A DNA stretch of 64,000 bases from Marinomonas sp. KMM3893 (lineage in GTDB: Bacteria; Pseudomonadota; Gammaproteobacteria; Pseudomonadales; Marinomonadaceae): NCBI RefSeq assembly GCF_004352855.1, contig NZ_SJSC01000003.1, positions 310,001-374,000 of the forward strand, given 5' to 3'. Below the pieces are notes generated by a model. The model worked only from the letters and a program-made list of their open reading frames with translations, searched no databases and was not told the origin of the DNA. This document shows, in pieces, positions 26,691-36,941 of this stretch (position 1 is its first letter; each line of letters begins with the position of its first letter). The position numbers and the translations under genes are program-made.

Positions 26691-27923
26691 CTATTCTTTT
26701 AGCTCAACTTGGTATTGGAAGCTTTGCGTTTTTAAGGCCGGTATTTTGCCTTTTATTTGAACGCTACTGGCTGTTTTTTGGCTGACATTCGGACCCTCTA
26801 CATGGCTAATGACACCGCGCATTGTGTGTGAAATTACATAGCTTTTCGCCTGATTTGAGTGGTTTTGCAGCGTGACCTTCCAAGTTTGCTTGCTGGGTAA
26901 TTTTTGCGATGTGCTGCTCACTAGCGATAAATGCCCTGTGATATCGAGGCTTTTGTTGGTCACCACTTGGATCGGTTGTTTCGCTCGAGCAATGTCTAGG
27001 TGGGTGTTGTTGCTTGGGATCAGTAAGCCATCGCGTTGCCAAAACGTCTGGTAGTGCCCAGGAAAGGCGTCGGCGCTCAGTGTAAAAGTTAGCGTATTTT
27101 CAAAGGATAAAGGGATGTCAGCGGCGCGATTAAACGCGGTATAGACAGTGGCAGTATGTTCGTTTTTATCAATAGGCGATTGCAAGCGAATGAGTTTGAC
27201 TAGGGTGTCTGAGTTGGCTTTCAGGTGTGCGCTCTTGAGCGGGAAAGTCACTTCGTTGTCTGTGTAATCCGCGCTACTGCTGTCGCTCATGCGCAAGGCG
27301 GTTTGCTCTACTTTGGCTCTCATTGGTGTCGCCGGAGAATAGTGTAACACGCTGTTTTTGAGCTGAATTGCGTGCGTTGCCGCGTTGTGGAGCTCGGCGG
27401 AATTGATGAGAGAAACAAACCCATCGGTAAAAATAAGAGTGCGCTTCGGGCTCCAGGACAAGTCATTGGATTGATAGCTGACAACGCTTGGGTACTGAGT
27501 CTTGGTGCTTTTGTCCGTGGCGTGGGCGTGGGACGGAATCAAGTAAAAATCATTGATGGGCAAAGTGACGGTTTTCTTCTCTATGAGTAAAGAAAAGGTG
27601 TCGCTTTGCGGCTCAAGAGCCAGCAATTTCCCAGTATAAGATAACTCTCTGTGTTTGTTCTCGACCGTCACTTGCTGGCCGATTTGTGAAGACCAATCAC
27701 GGTAGTCCGCCGCTCGAACTTGTGTGATTGGTGAGAAGTTGGCGGTGAGGGGCAGTAAACTCCCGGGTGTCACCGATAAACTGGGGGTTTGATTCGCGGA
27801 GATGTTTTCAACAATTTGACTGCTGTTGGTGTCGATAACAGCGCGAAGTGGCGATGCCTGTGCGCTAGCCTGAATGCTGGTTAGCAGCAGAGGTAGGCAG
27901 AAATATACCGTCAAACCTTTCAT
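26691..27923 (-). CDS. Exported DUF4139-like protein
   Basis: A 410-residue protein with a Sec signal peptide (MKGLTVYFCLPLLLTSIQAS, cleavage near AQA). The remainder is beta-rich and soluble. The middle part (YQSNDLSWSPKRTLIFTDG, then VSLINSAELHNAATHAIQLK) resembles the DUF4139 arrangement, in which a Trp/aromatic strand is followed by a 'NxT/NAAxxA' segment. The N-terminal part looks like a small SH3-like barrel (IGQQVTVENKHRELSYTGKL). Probably periplasmic; function unknown. It lies upstream of tolC on the same strand, separated by 175 bp containing repeated TATTACCC words, and diverges from xni. Confidence 0.6.
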   Translation of the reverse strand: MKGLTVYFCLPLLLTSIQASAQASPLRAVIDTNSSQIVENISANQTPSLSVTPGSLLPLTANFSPITQVRAADYRDWSSQIGQQVTVENKHRELSYTGKLLALEPQSDTFSLLIEKKTVTLPINDFYLIPSHAHATDKSTKTQYPSVVSYQSNDLSWSPKRTLIFTDGFVSLINSAELHNAATHAIQLKNSVLHYSPATPMRAKVEQTALRMSDSSSADYTDNEVTFPLKSAHLKANSDTLVKLIRLQSPIDKNEHTATVYTAFNRAADIPLSFENTLTFTLSADAFPGHYQTFWQRDGLLIPSNNTHLDIARAKQPIQVVTNKSLDITGHLSLVSSTSQKLPSKQTWKVTLQNHSNQAKSYVISHTMRGVISHVEGPNVSQKTASSVQIKGKIPALKTQSFQYQVELKE

Positions 27924-28040
27924 AAAAACCTTCTTGTCTTCAATGATTAAGCGTCGTTGTGTCGTTCTACTTGTCTTGGCATGTTAATCTAATGGCAAAA
28001 TATGGCATTAATATCACAGCGTGTAAATAAAGGGTCTAGA

Positions 28041-28823
28041 GTGGATAAACGATTACTGATCATTGATGGATTAAATTTGATTCGTCGCCTTTATGCGGCG
28101 CTGGAATCAGAACAAGATCTGGCGCGCAGGGTAGAGCGAACACAAAGTGTTTCCATTGATGCCTTGATTAAACTCATTAAACAAATCGTACCGTCTCATA
28201 TTGTTGTGGTATTTGATGCCAGTGGTCAAACTTGGCGTCATAAAATTTTCCCAGAATATAAATTAGGTCGAGTGCCCATGGACGATGCGCTTTTGGAGTC
28301 ATTGCCTGATTTTGCCACCGTCTTTCGTTATAACAAGATTCATTGTTTGCGCTTAGCAGGTTGGGAAGCGGATGATTTGATTGCTACTTTGGCCGTCAAA
28401 GCGGCGAACCAAGGGGTAAAATCCTACATAGTGTCGACCGATAAAGGCTTTACTCAGTTGCTCGATAACGAGAATATTCTGCAATACGATTATTTTGCCA
28501 AACTCGGTTACGATAAAATTTGGGTACCAGGGAAATACGGGGTGCAAGCCACTCAACTGACGGATTACTGGGCTTTGGTTGGAGACACCACTAACCGCAT
28601 TCCTGGGGTGAAAGGCATAGGCCCGAAAACCGCCATGTCGATCATGAAGACGCATTCAACCATAGAAAGTATTTATCAAAATGTGACGTCTTTTTCGGAC
28701 CGCATTCAGCATCTTTTATCTGATAATTATGAGCAATGCTTATTATCGCGCCAGTTGGTGTCCTTAAAAGTCGATGTTGAAATCGGCGTGCGCCTTTCTC
28801 AACTGGCTTACCAGCCAGCCTAA
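28041..28823 (+). CDS. xni: Flap endonuclease Xni (exonuclease IX family)
   Basis: A small 5'-3' exonuclease/flap endonuclease related to the N-terminal domain of DNA polymerase I, ~260 residues. The GTG start at 28041 (VDKRLLIIDGLNLIRRLYA) matches the usual length (E. coli 251); an ATG at 28002 adds 13 unconserved residues. Metal-binding acidic segments are LIIDGLNL, VVVFDAS, GWEADDLIATLA and STDKGFTQLL. The helix-hairpin-helix is VKGIGPKTA. It acts on DNA flaps, usually as a back-up in Okazaki-fragment processing. Confidence 0.9.
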   Translation: MDKRLLIIDGLNLIRRLYAALESEQDLARRVERTQSVSIDALIKLIKQIVPSHIVVVFDASGQTWRHKIFPEYKLGRVPMDDALLESLPDFATVFRYNKIHCLRLAGWEADDLIATLAVKAANQGVKSYIVSTDKGFTQLLDNENILQYDYFAKLGYDKIWVPGKYGVQATQLTDYWALVGDTTNRIPGVKGIGPKTAMSIMKTHSTIESIYQNVTSFSDRIQHLLSDNYEQCLLSRQLVSLKVDVEIGVRLSQLAYQPA

Positions 28824-28868
28824 ACGAGCATTTTTTTGGCTCTGATGAGCAATCCACAGGCTGAGTCT

Positions 28869-29693
28869 TTAGGACAAGTGGATTTTCTTTTGCAATGTGT
28901 CTACCCCTGTAAAAATAAGTGCAAACACGTCATCTATAATTAAGGTGGCGTCTTTAAATAAGGCCTCTGGCTGGCTATTAACCAACTCTTTGCTGTCTGT
29001 CTTTTTGCGAATCTGCTCAACAAAATCTCTGATTTTTTGCTTGTCTTGTAAGGCGTGGCTTTGATCGAGATGGTCAATATGAGCATCGACTTTTCCTAAG
29101 GTAAAAAGCAGCTGCAGTTTCTTATCGGAGCTTAGGGTGTGTTTGGCCGCCACTTGCACAGACAGTGCGCGAATTTGTCCTAACGCTTCGGCAATATTCG
29201 GCAGGGTTTTAATGTATTGCTGTGCTAAGGCCCGCACAGTGTCATCCTGGCTTGATGTTAGCGCGAATTCATCGGACATATCCCAAAGGCCGTCGAGCAA
29301 TCTAGCAATAAGGCGTGAGTGAATTTGAAAACTTTGTGCGCTGCTAAGCGCTGAATCTCGGATGAGCTTTTGCCATTGAATGTATTGAAACTGGCAACTT
29401 AATTGTTTGGGGTAATTAAGTGTCTCTTCGAGCCGGAGTAGGGTGTTGTAGCGATGGCTAATGTCGGCTTTTAATGAGTCTAATTTGCTTGAAAACTCGG
29501 TTTGCCCATTTAAAAATCCAGAATGCATGCCGCGATGTTGCTGGGTGAGCTTGATTAACTCGATGAGCTGTTTACTGCCTTCTAAACCTTGGTACGAACG
29601 CCGTTTAGCGCTTTTCTTTGAGTAATAATGGCGCGCTATGGCTAAGGCAACTACGCCAACGCATAAACCGATAAATAAGAGGATTGAAGTCAT
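28869..29693 (-). CDS. Membrane-anchored sensor-like protein with NIT-like helical domain
   Basis: A 274-residue protein with one N-terminal membrane helix ([20 protein letters not shown]) followed by a strongly basic stretch (SKKSAKRR), so the rest is probably cytoplasmic by the positive-inside rule. The soluble part is all-helical; [19 protein letters not shown] and [19 protein letters not shown] resemble two core helices of nitrate/nitrite-sensing (NIT) domains, including a conserved-looking Arg pair. There is no kinase, HAMP or signalling domain. It overlaps the chemoreceptor gene upstream by 4 nt, so the two are translationally coupled and probably work together. The ligand is not known. 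Confidence 0.6.
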   Translation of the reverse strand: MTSILLFIGLCVGVVALAIARHYYSKKSAKRRSYQGLEGSKQLIELIKLTQQHRGMHSGFLNGQTEFSSKLDSLKADISHRYNTLLRLEETLNYPKQLSCQFQYIQWQKLIRDSALSSAQSFQIHSRLIARLLDGLWDMSDEFALTSSQDDTVRALAQQYIKTLPNIAEALGQIRALSVQVAAKHTLSSDKKLQLLFTLGKVDAHIDHLDQSHALQDKQKIRDFVEQIRKKTDSKELVNSQPEALFKDATLIIDDVFALIFTGVDTLQKKIHLS

Positions 29694-30844
29694 TCCGCGA
29701 GTTCCTTCTGCTCAAGTCGTGAGGACAGCCACTCTAAATATTTGACCATGTCTTTGGTGTCTTGGCTGGCTTTGCTGTGGCGTTTACTGATTAAGGCAAT
29801 GCTTTGCAAACGCTCGCTCATGGCGGCGTTTGAGAGGCGAAATTCTGAGATTAATTGCGTTGAGACACTAATGTCATCTTGTGTTTCGTGGGCGGCTTGG
29901 TAAATCAATTGCAGTGCGTTATCTGTTTCTTCTGCGCTGGCATTGGCGCTGTTGGCGTAGGCGATTAATTCATCGCTGGTTTGTTCGCAGGCATTCACTT
30001 GTTTTGAGATGGAATCCACTAACGTGGCAATGTCTTGGGTGGCAAGTTCCGTATTGGCTGCGAGAGTGCGTACTTCGTTAGCCACCACCGCAAAGCCTCT
30101 GCCGGCTTCCCCTGCCCGGGCGGATTCAATGGCCGCATTCAATGACAGTAGATTGATTTGTGAGGTGATGGTTTCAATCGTTTCAACAAAGCGTCGGATG
30201 TTACTGGCGGTTTCGCTTAAGGAAGCCATTTGTGATTGATTGCTGTCCACCTTGCCTTGCATCAGAGTGAGTCGTTCTTTTAATTGAGTTTGTGCGTCCT
30301 GCCCTTTTTCAGATTGCGATTTAGTATTGGCGGCCAGTTGCGATGTTTGTGCAATGCGCTCGGCAATGGTGGAGATCTTGTTATTCATCTCTTGGCTGGT
30401 GGCTGCGAGCGTGTCAATGGCTAGATATTCTTCTTCTGCGCCTTGCGCCACATGGGTGGATGAGTTTTGCAGTTCGGTGGCTGTGTAACGGGTTTCTTGT
30501 GAACAGCTGATCAACAGCTGTTGGTGGCGCTCTAAGGTGCGCAGCAAAGGGTTAATGCAGTGGGCTAAGCGGTTAAATTCAGCGTCTGAATGAATAAGCG
30601 GTATGACGCTAGGCTGATCCTTTACCTCAAGAGCCTGTCCTAGCTTTTGCAATCTGTTTTTTGTTATCTGGGAGACCGATAGGGAAAAGTAGAGCAGCAA
30701 TAAGACCGACAAAGCAACAAACAGCGTAGGAATAGTCGGCGTAAAGCAGAGGAAGAGGGTGCCGCAGGCCAGTACGATGAGCAAGGTTTGGCGGCCAAAA
30801 TAGGGCAGTGCTGTCATCAGCAAGGTGCCAGGCTTCAATAGCAT
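29690..30844 (-). CDS. Methyl-accepting chemotaxis protein lacking a periplasmic sensor domain
   Basis: A 384-residue chemoreceptor. Two membrane helices (about residues 17-35 and 38-56) are joined by a very short loop, so no extracytoplasmic ligand domain exists. A linker and a coiled-coil cytoplasmic domain follow, with the hairpin tip [33 protein letters not shown]. No CheR-docking pentapeptide is present at the C-terminus. It is translationally coupled (4-nt overlap) to the NIT-like membrane protein downstream, which may provide the input this receptor lacks. Confidence 0.9.
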   Translation of the reverse strand: MLLKPGTLLMTALPYFGRQTLLIVLACGTLFLCFTPTIPTLFVALSVLLLLYFSLSVSQITKNRLQKLGQALEVKDQPSVIPLIHSDAEFNRLAHCINPLLRTLERHQQLLISCSQETRYTATELQNSSTHVAQGAEEEYLAIDTLAATSQEMNNKISTIAERIAQTSQLAANTKSQSEKGQDAQTQLKERLTLMQGKVDSNQSQMASLSETASNIRRFVETIETITSQINLLSLNAAIESARAGEAGRGFAVVANEVRTLAANTELATQDIATLVDSISKQVNACEQTSDELIAYANSANASAEETDNALQLIYQAAHETQDDISVSTQLISEFRLSNAAMSERLQSIALISKRHSKASQDTKDMVKYLEWLSSRLEQKELAE

Positions 30845-31071
30845 AATTGCAATCCTTATAAGGTATCCAATACCGTTACGTCACGGTTGAGCTGTTTCCT
30901 AACCAGCAATAAATAGGCCAGAGCAGTGATGGGCGGTTTTTGGCCTGATGTTGGGCGTGCTGATTAAGAATTGCACCAATAAAGACGGCGCTAGGCGCTA
31001 TAAAAGAGCAGACTTCGTGGGTTTGTTTGGTCAGGGTCAAACATGAGGTTGGAAAAGATGTGAAAGCGCAC

Positions 31072-31100
31072 TTACCCCATGGCACCAAGCAGATTATAAT
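31072..31100 (+). promoter_or_regulatory. Candidate sigma-70 promoter for gltX
   Basis: TTACCC (31072-31077) and a perfect TATAAT (31095-31100) are separated by 17 bp, 35 bp upstream of the gltX ATG. The -10 is ideal and the -35 moderate. Confidence 0.6.
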
Positions 31101-31135
31101 AGCCGCATTTCACGAACTGGATAAATGAGATTGAT

Positions 31136-32617
31136 ATGTCAGAGGTAAGAACTCGTATTGCACCGTCTCCAACAGGCGACCCACATGTTGGCACAGCTTA
31201 CATCGCTCTGTTTAATATGGCGTTTGCTCGCAAAATGGGCGGCAAGTTTATTTTACGCATAGAAGATACGGATCAAACTCGTAGTACGCCGGAATCAGAA
31301 AAAATGATTCTAGATGCGCTTCGTTGGTTAGGGCTTGATTGGGCTGAAGGTCCAGATGTTGGCGGTGAATATGGTCCTTACCGTCAAAGTGAGCGTGGTG
31401 ATATTTACGGTCAATACGCTTTAGAGTTGGTGGAAAAAGGCCATGCGTTTTACGCTTTTGAAACCCCTGAAGAGCTTGATCAAATGCGCATCGAGCAAAA
31501 AGAGCAAGGCCTACCGCAAAAATACGATGGTCGAGCTTTGGCTCTGAGCGCAGAAGAAGTACAAGCAAAGCTAGACGCCGGCGTTCCCTACGTTATTCGT
31601 ATGAAAATCCCTGAAGAAGGCACCTGTGTTGTTCAAGATATGCTGCGTGGCACCATTGAGATCGATTGGTCTCAAGTTGACATGCAAGTCTTGCTGAAAG
31701 CCGACGGTATGCCAACCTATCACCTTGCGAACGTAGTGGATGATCATCTGATGAAGATCACCCATGTTATTCGTGGTGAAGAGTGGATTAACTCTGCGCC
31801 TAAACACATTTTGCTTTACCAATACTTTGGTTGGGACATGCCGACATTGTGCCATATGCCATTGTTGCGTAACCCAGATAAGTCAAAGTTGTCAAAACGC
31901 AAAAACCCAACCAGTATCTTGTACTACCAACGCATGGGTTACATGGCAGAGTCTGTCATTAACTATCTTGGTCGTATGGGTTGGTCTATGCCTGATGAGC
32001 GTGAAAAATTCTCATTGGATGAAATGATTGAGCAATTCGATATCCAACGTGTGTCTTTGGGCGGGCCAGTTTTTGATGTTGAAAAACTGAGCTGGTTAAA
32101 CGGTATGTGGATTCGTGAGAATCTAAACCCTGAAACCTTCGCACAGAAATACGTTGAGTGGGCGTTAAACCCTGAGTATTTGATGCAAATCATTCCATTG
32201 ATCATGCCTCGCGTAGAAACCTTCTCCGACGTAGCGAATGTTGCAGGCTTCTTCCTAAAAGGTATGTTGCCGATTACCAAAGAAGATTTTTCGACGGTAA
32301 AAATGGAAGAAGAAACATTGCGCAAAGCCATGCAGTTTGCCTTGTGGAAACTTGAAGCGTTACGCACTTGGGAAAAAGATGAGATTTTCAACACCTTGAA
32401 ATCTCTTGCTCAAAGTATGGACGTGAAGCCGAAAGATTTCTTTGCGCCTTTGTTTGTGGCTATTTCGGGTTCCAGTGCATCTGTCTCGGTTTTCGATTCT
32501 ATGGCGATTCTAGGGCCTGACCTTTCGCGTGCGCGCATGCGTACCGCGGTGAATGCCTTAGGTGGACCTTCTAAGAAAGAAGCGAAACGTTGGGAAAAAG
32601 AATTTGCGGATTTATAA
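31136..32617 (+). CDS. gltX: Glutamyl-tRNA synthetase
   Basis: A 493-residue class I synthetase that charges tRNA-Glu. The HIGH-type motif is in [14 protein letters not shown] and the KMSKS-type motif is [19 protein letters not shown] and [23 protein letters not shown] are conserved. The anticodon-binding domain ends [20 protein letters not shown]. It stands alone with a candidate promoter before and a strong terminator after. Confidence 0.97.
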   Translation: MSEVRTRIAPSPTGDPHVGTAYIALFNMAFARKMGGKFILRIEDTDQTRSTPESEKMILDALRWLGLDWAEGPDVGGEYGPYRQSERGDIYGQYALELVEKGHAFYAFETPEELDQMRIEQKEQGLPQKYDGRALALSAEEVQAKLDAGVPYVIRMKIPEEGTCVVQDMLRGTIEIDWSQVDMQVLLKADGMPTYHLANVVDDHLMKITHVIRGEEWINSAPKHILLYQYFGWDMPTLCHMPLLRNPDKSKLSKRKNPTSILYYQRMGYMAESVINYLGRMGWSMPDEREKFSLDEMIEQFDIQRVSLGGPVFDVEKLSWLNGMWIRENLNPETFAQKYVEWALNPEYLMQIIPLIMPRVETFSDVANVAGFFLKGMLPITKEDFSTVKMEEETLRKAMQFALWKLEALRTWEKDEIFNTLKSLAQSMDVKPKDFFAPLFVAISGSSASVSVFDSMAILGPDLSRARMRTAVNALGGPSKKEAKRWEKEFADL

Positions 32618-32665
32618 GCCCGTCTATAGATCAATGCTTTGATTTAAAGGCTTGGTAAGTAAAAC

Positions 32666-32702
32666 AAAAAAAGCTGACTTAGTTTACTAAGTCAGCTTTT
32701 TT
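32666..32702. terminator. Bidirectional intrinsic terminator after gltX
   Basis: Stem AAAAAAGCTGACTTAG paired with its complement around loop TTTA, with A-run and T-run ends; located between the convergent gltX and chemoreceptor genes. Confidence 0.92.
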
Positions 32703-32757
32703 ATTGCGCCTTTGTCATCACGACATAGTGGATAAGCCGGTTGTGGCTGCTCGAATA

Positions 32758-34644
32758 CTACTTGGTGGTAAACACGCTTGTTTTGCTGTCTAGGTTCGCG
32801 ACCTGGTCGTGAATGTGACGTGTATTGTCTTCTATGCTGTTGATGTAGCTGTTATCGCGTTGTAATTGCTGTGCGATACGGTCCATTTCTTCACTCATGT
32901 GCACGGCGGTTTTCGCTACTTCTTGAATAGAGCGTGCCATATCAATGGAGGAGGCTGAGCTGGTTTGAGCATTTTGCTCGATTTCCTGAATGGCGATTTC
33001 GGCTTTTTCACTGAAACTTTCAATAGCATGGAGGCTTTCTTGGCCGCTTTGCATCGTTTCGATGGCGGTTTGAGTGGAGCCTTGAATCGTGCTGACAATG
33101 TCGGTGATTTTGGCGGTTGCATCAACGGTTTTCTCTGCCAAAGAGCGAACCTCATCGGCCACAACGGAGAAGCCTCGACCCGCTTCCCCTGCACGTGCCG
33201 CTTCAATGGCCGCGTTCAGTGCGAGCAAGTTGGTTTGGCTAGCAAGGTCGTTGATCATGCCAATGACATTATCAATGTCTTTTGATAGCTGACCTAACTC
33301 ATTGAGCTGCACACCCGTTTGATTGACAATGCTAATGGTGCTGGCCAAATTCGACAATGCGCCCTTGATGGTTTCTGCCCCGACTTTAGCAGACTCATAG
33401 GTATCCTGAGACTGATTGCTTAATTCGTCGGTGGTAATGGAAATACTGGATATGGTTGTGGAGATTTCCTCTGTCGCAGCGGCTAAAGAGTTGGTTTGTT
33501 CACTGACCGAACGGTTGCTGTCGGCGATGTTCTTCACTGAGTCATTTAGCTCGGTTACCATGCCGGACACATCTCGTGTGGTGTGCACCACGTCACCAAT
33601 CACAGAGCCTAGGCCATCGGTCATTTCATTGACTGAGCTGCACAAGGAATCAAATTCGTCATTGCGTTTACTATTCACGAATAGGCGGGCTGTTAGGTCA
33701 CCGCTTTTTACCTTACCCAGATCTCGAATAATTTGATTGAGTGTTTTGTTTACGCTGCGGCCAATGCCTAGCATCATTAGCGCGGCGACAATGGCAACAA
33801 TAATGCTCACTATGATTAAACCTGCGCTGGCTTTCTCAGAACTGGCGGAGGCTTGTAAACGAGCCTCTTGCACCGCGCTTTGCATAAAGTTAGCCGCGGC
33901 TAAGCGAGCATCGTGAAAGGCTTCTTTGTTCGTTTTAAACTGTTTTTGAAGAGACACTAGGGTGTTATTGGCTTGATCGTAATTTTGTATGGCAGCAAAG
34001 TACTGCTCGATAACTTCACCGAAGCGCTCTTCTAGACCAAAATCGACGATGCGTTTGTGGAACTTGTTGTACTTCTCCATGAACGCCGCTTTATTGTCTG
34101 CTGTCGGTTCAAAGATGAAGTTCTTTTCCGCTTCGCGAACCGGTAAGAATTCTTGTTTTACTAGGCTTAGAAAAGAGACTTTATCAGTAACTTGAACACC
34201 CAAATCCGAGATCTTGCCTTTGAGGCCAGCGGAACCATTAAAGCCAACGACTTGCTGTTGATGAACCAGTTGTTTTAAGGTGCTGTTATAAGCATCTACG
34301 GTTGTTTTAACCTGATGTAAAAGGTTTTTTGCCTCTTCTGAGGACACGGATTGTATGTTGTCATCTAAGGTTTTCATTGACTCGATAGACTCAGAGTCGA
34401 GTGTTTTTAAGAAGGACTTATGCGACTTGTCGTTGAGTGAGGAAAGCGTTTCATACTCTTCCATTAAGGTAATAACCAAGGTTGCCAAGTCTTTGTCTAC
34501 CCGTGTTAATACTTCGTACCTTTCTGATGCAGAAGTTTGGGTATTCAATCCTTGTAAAGCCACCACGGTAACAATAACAAAACCAATAATCGCTGCAGAC
34601 AGCAGGGCTATAAGCTTGGTGCGAAAACTTAGGTTTGACAGCAT
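32758..34644 (-). CDS. Methyl-accepting chemotaxis protein with large periplasmic helical domain
   Basis: A 628-residue transmembrane chemoreceptor. TM1 is at about residues 10-30 and TM2 at about 270-292. The ~240-residue periplasmic region between them is all-helical, suggesting a helical-bimodular-type sensor; its ligand cannot be read from the sequence. HAMP follows ([22 protein letters not shown]). The cytoplasmic tip is [20 protein letters not shown] with [18 protein letters not shown]. No C-terminal CheR-binding pentapeptide is seen. The gene is monocistronic. Confidence 0.95.
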   Translation of the reverse strand: MLSNLSFRTKLIALLSAAIIGFVIVTVVALQGLNTQTSASERYEVLTRVDKDLATLVITLMEEYETLSSLNDKSHKSFLKTLDSESIESMKTLDDNIQSVSSEEAKNLLHQVKTTVDAYNSTLKQLVHQQQVVGFNGSAGLKGKISDLGVQVTDKVSFLSLVKQEFLPVREAEKNFIFEPTADNKAAFMEKYNKFHKRIVDFGLEERFGEVIEQYFAAIQNYDQANNTLVSLQKQFKTNKEAFHDARLAAANFMQSAVQEARLQASASSEKASAGLIIVSIIVAIVAALMMLGIGRSVNKTLNQIIRDLGKVKSGDLTARLFVNSKRNDEFDSLCSSVNEMTDGLGSVIGDVVHTTRDVSGMVTELNDSVKNIADSNRSVSEQTNSLAAATEEISTTISSISITTDELSNQSQDTYESAKVGAETIKGALSNLASTISIVNQTGVQLNELGQLSKDIDNVIGMINDLASQTNLLALNAAIEAARAGEAGRGFSVVADEVRSLAEKTVDATAKITDIVSTIQGSTQTAIETMQSGQESLHAIESFSEKAEIAIQEIEQNAQTSSASSIDMARSIQEVAKTAVHMSEEMDRIAQQLQRDNSYINSIEDNTRHIHDQVANLDSKTSVFTTK

Positions 34645-34887
34645 AAATGATACCTATATTTCTTATTATATTTTATGAGCCAATAATGCGCTGATACACA
34701 GCCTAATATTGGGGTAAAGCTAAAGCCTAGTTTGTTGTGAATCATGCAAACAAAGTAAGGTTTCATTTACATTCTATTTCTTGTTTATCTTGCTTTGCAA
34801 TTAAATGGAAAAATTTATTTTAATAAACACACAATGTGCGGCTCAATTGTCGCAACAATCGAGAATATATAACGCTTTTTTTAGGGG

Positions 34888-35202
34888 TTAAATATCGTGG
34901 GGGCTTAACCAAATAGTGGCTATTTTATTGCCCACAAAAACAATACGACCTTGGTAGCGCATACGTCCAGTAGAAGAGAATTCAAATTGATAGGTGCGCT
35001 TTATACAAGGCTGATGATTTGCCCAGCATGGCTTCCAGCCGTCACCAGCGACACTGTCATCGAGTAGTTGCAGATTGAGTTCTTGGCAGTGACTTTTTGC
35101 CGTCATGATGGCGCGTTCTCTGATGGTGCTGTTACGCCACCAACCATAGAAAAGCATCGCAATGATTAAGAAGAAGATAATGTCAGAAAGTTGCAGGTTC
35201 AT
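34888..35202 (-). CDS. DUF3301 domain-containing protein
   Basis: A 104-residue protein with an N-terminal membrane helix (LSDIIFFLIIAMLFYGWW), then a family-typical stretch: IRERAIMTAKSHCQELNLQLLDDSV, KRTYQFEFSSTGRMRYQGRI and GNKIATIWLSPHDI. This matches DUF3301, common in gammaproteobacteria and of unknown function. Its usual DUF3549 neighbour is not present here. Full length. Confidence 0.85.
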   Translation of the reverse strand: MNLQLSDIIFFLIIAMLFYGWWRNSTIRERAIMTAKSHCQELNLQLLDDSVAGDGWKPCWANHQPCIKRTYQFEFSSTGRMRYQGRIVFVGNKIATIWLSPHDI

Positions 35203-35261
35203 GATGGTCTATTCAAAAAAGGAGTACCCATCATAGCGAATCGCGCTAGAAAATAGAAATG

Positions 35262-35304
35262 CGTGACCACCCCCCAAGCAGGAGAGAAAGAAGGAGTGGT
35301 CACG
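35262..35304. repeat. Inverted repeat between fldB and the DUF3301 gene
   Basis: Perfect 9-bp arms CGTGACCAC (35262-35270) and GTGGTCACG (35296-35304) separated by a purine-rich 25-nt spacer. No T-run follows either arm, so it is not an obvious terminator. It lies upstream of the DUF3301 gene (start 35202) and downstream of fldB; an operator or transcript structure is possible. Confidence 0.4.
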
Positions 35305-35438
35305 TGCTTCACGCTGTATGAGCGAGCGTTATAAATATCCATTAGATGAGGTGAAATTTGGTCATTCGGGGCAGCGAATGTGCAGTCGTCCAAATCTTGA
35401 GTCGTGAACCTATATCCAATGTGCCAGTCAGGTGATAT

Positions 35439-35975
35439 TTATGCGGCTTCAACCGCTCTTTCTGCGTAAAGTTGGATAACCCACTGTTCGATGCGCTGAT
35501 CAGTGAGTTCAAACTGTTGATCTTCATCTATGGCCAAACCGACAAAGTGTTCTTTGTCTTTTATGCAGGCTCTAGAGGCTTCAAATTCGTAGCCTTCCGT
35601 TGGCCATTCACCAATAAAGGTGGCTTGGGTTGGTGCTAATTTTTCGTAGAGCCAGCCCATGGCATCGACAAAATAATCACCATAACCAAATTGGTCGCCG
35701 AGGCCATAAAGGGCGATGGTTTTATCAGCAAGCGAGAGTTCACTAAGCGCATCGCCTAACTCTTCCCAATCTTCTTGAATGCCTCCAAAATCCCATGTTG
35801 GTATACCGAGAATCAACATCTCGTAGTTTTCGAGTTGATTGATTTCGATGTCTTTAACATTGTGCATTTCTACATCAATGCCCAGTTCTTTCCATTGATT
35901 AACGATTTTTGTACCAACTTCCTCGGTGTTATTGGTATCTGTGCCATATATTAAGGCGATTGACGGCTGATCCAT
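35439..35975 (-). CDS. fldB: Flavodoxin FldB-type (long chain)
   Basis: A 178-residue long-chain flavodoxin. The FMN phosphate loop is IYGTDTNNTEEV near the N-terminus, and isoalloxazine-contacting segments are GIPTWDFGGIQEDW and YGLGDQFGYGDYFVDAMGWLY. It carries low-potential electrons in place of ferredoxin, most useful when iron is scarce. It follows the AraC-like gene by 21 nt, and two Fur-box-like sites precede that gene, so iron-repressed expression of both is inferred. Confidence 0.93.
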   Translation of the reverse strand: MDQPSIALIYGTDTNNTEEVGTKIVNQWKELGIDVEMHNVKDIEINQLENYEMLILGIPTWDFGGIQEDWEELGDALSELSLADKTIALYGLGDQFGYGDYFVDAMGWLYEKLAPTQATFIGEWPTEGYEFEASRACIKDKEHFVGLAIDEDQQFELTDQRIEQWVIQLYAERAVEAA

Positions 35976-35996
35976 GGTTTTTCAATGTTCCTATTA

Positions 35997-36887
35997 CTAG
36001 TGAATTTGCCCGTATTGATGGCTGCTAACGCCAAAATGCTGGACAAAAGCGGCTTCAAACTGAGATTCAGTAAAACCGCTTTTGGCCACAACGGACGATT
36101 TTGAATGAGGGTCTTGGCGCAACATAGCCGCGGCATATTGCATTCGACTGTGCATGCCATAGCGTTCAACGGATTGTCCTACTAGGTGCTGGAATCCAAG
36201 GGTTAATGCCTCGCTGTTTAAGCCTACGCGATGGGCCAGCTGATCTATTTCCAGCTTACCGTGATCAGGACTTTCTAATAAATTCTGTGCTTGAAAGACT
36301 TTTTGTTGGCAATCTTCACAGCGGGATAAATGGTTGAGCATTTTAAGTTGATCGACAAACGTGAAAATACAAGAGTACACGTGACCAATAAGGCTTAATG
36401 TTTGTCTTTGATAGGCAAGCATTAGGCGGCAAACCGCTCGGTTTTTTTCCGTTACAGGCAGGCTAATAAGAGGGCCGTCTTGATTAATGCTGGCAAATAA
36501 ATTGCTAAAGTACTGAATAACTTGCTCTTCTGTTTCATTAAATAAACTGGCAAGCAGCTCTGTTGTCACGTGGATTTGGAACAACGATTTTTCTTCGCCT
36601 TCCGCCATCGCAAAATCACCAACAATGTCTTGAGCTTGATAGCTGATTTGAATGCTATCGATATCGTCGCTATCAATAATAGGTTTTGTGCCCACAAGCG
36701 AAAAATAGAGCCCTTGTTGAGCTTGTTCAGTAAACAGAGTGTCACTATGACAGGATAGGTGTTGGTCAATAACCTTTAGATTGGGTAACAGACTGATATG
36801 ACGTTTGTGACCACCAATAATGTCAGATAGATGACTGATGGTGTCACCTTGTGAGTCATAGGCCTCATGTAAATTAACGTGCTGCAT
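35997..36887 (-). CDS. AraC-family transcriptional regulator, Fur-box preceded
   Basis: A 296-residue protein with an N-terminal ligand/effector region of no clear family and a C-terminal pair of helix-turn-helices (about residues 205-296: LEIDQLAHRVGLNSEALTLG, then SKSSVVAKSGFTESQFEAAF). A CEDCQQKVF motif in the linker is common in siderophore-type AraC regulators (PchR-like). AGAGGT before ATG 36887 supports the start. It lies upstream of fldB in one transcript with two Fur-box-like sites, so iron-responsive control is likely. The effector is unknown. Confidence 0.83.
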   Translation of the reverse strand: MQHVNLHEAYDSQGDTISHLSDIIGGHKRHISLLPNLKVIDQHLSCHSDTLFTEQAQQGLYFSLVGTKPIIDSDDIDSIQISYQAQDIVGDFAMAEGEEKSLFQIHVTTELLASLFNETEEQVIQYFSNLFASINQDGPLISLPVTEKNRAVCRLMLAYQRQTLSLIGHVYSCIFTFVDQLKMLNHLSRCEDCQQKVFQAQNLLESPDHGKLEIDQLAHRVGLNSEALTLGFQHLVGQSVERYGMHSRMQYAAAMLRQDPHSKSSVVAKSGFTESQFEAAFVQHFGVSSHQYGQIH

Positions 36888-36903
36888 GTCGTACCTCTGT
36901 CTT

Positions 36904-36922
36904 GATAATGGTTATCATTAAA
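36904..36922. promoter_or_regulatory. Fur box, strong
   Basis: GATAATGGTTATCATTAAA matches the 19-bp Fur consensus GATAATGATTATCATTATC at all but three positions (G for A at 8, AA for TC at the end). It is 17 bp upstream of the AraC-like ATG. Confidence 0.85.
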
Positions 36923-36941
36923 GAGGTTTTTTAGGTTAAAT

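Noticed and set aside
30876-31088. 70-codon reverse frame upstream of gltX
   Set aside because: It crosses the gltX -35 region, lacks a ribosome-binding site and has no recognisable features.
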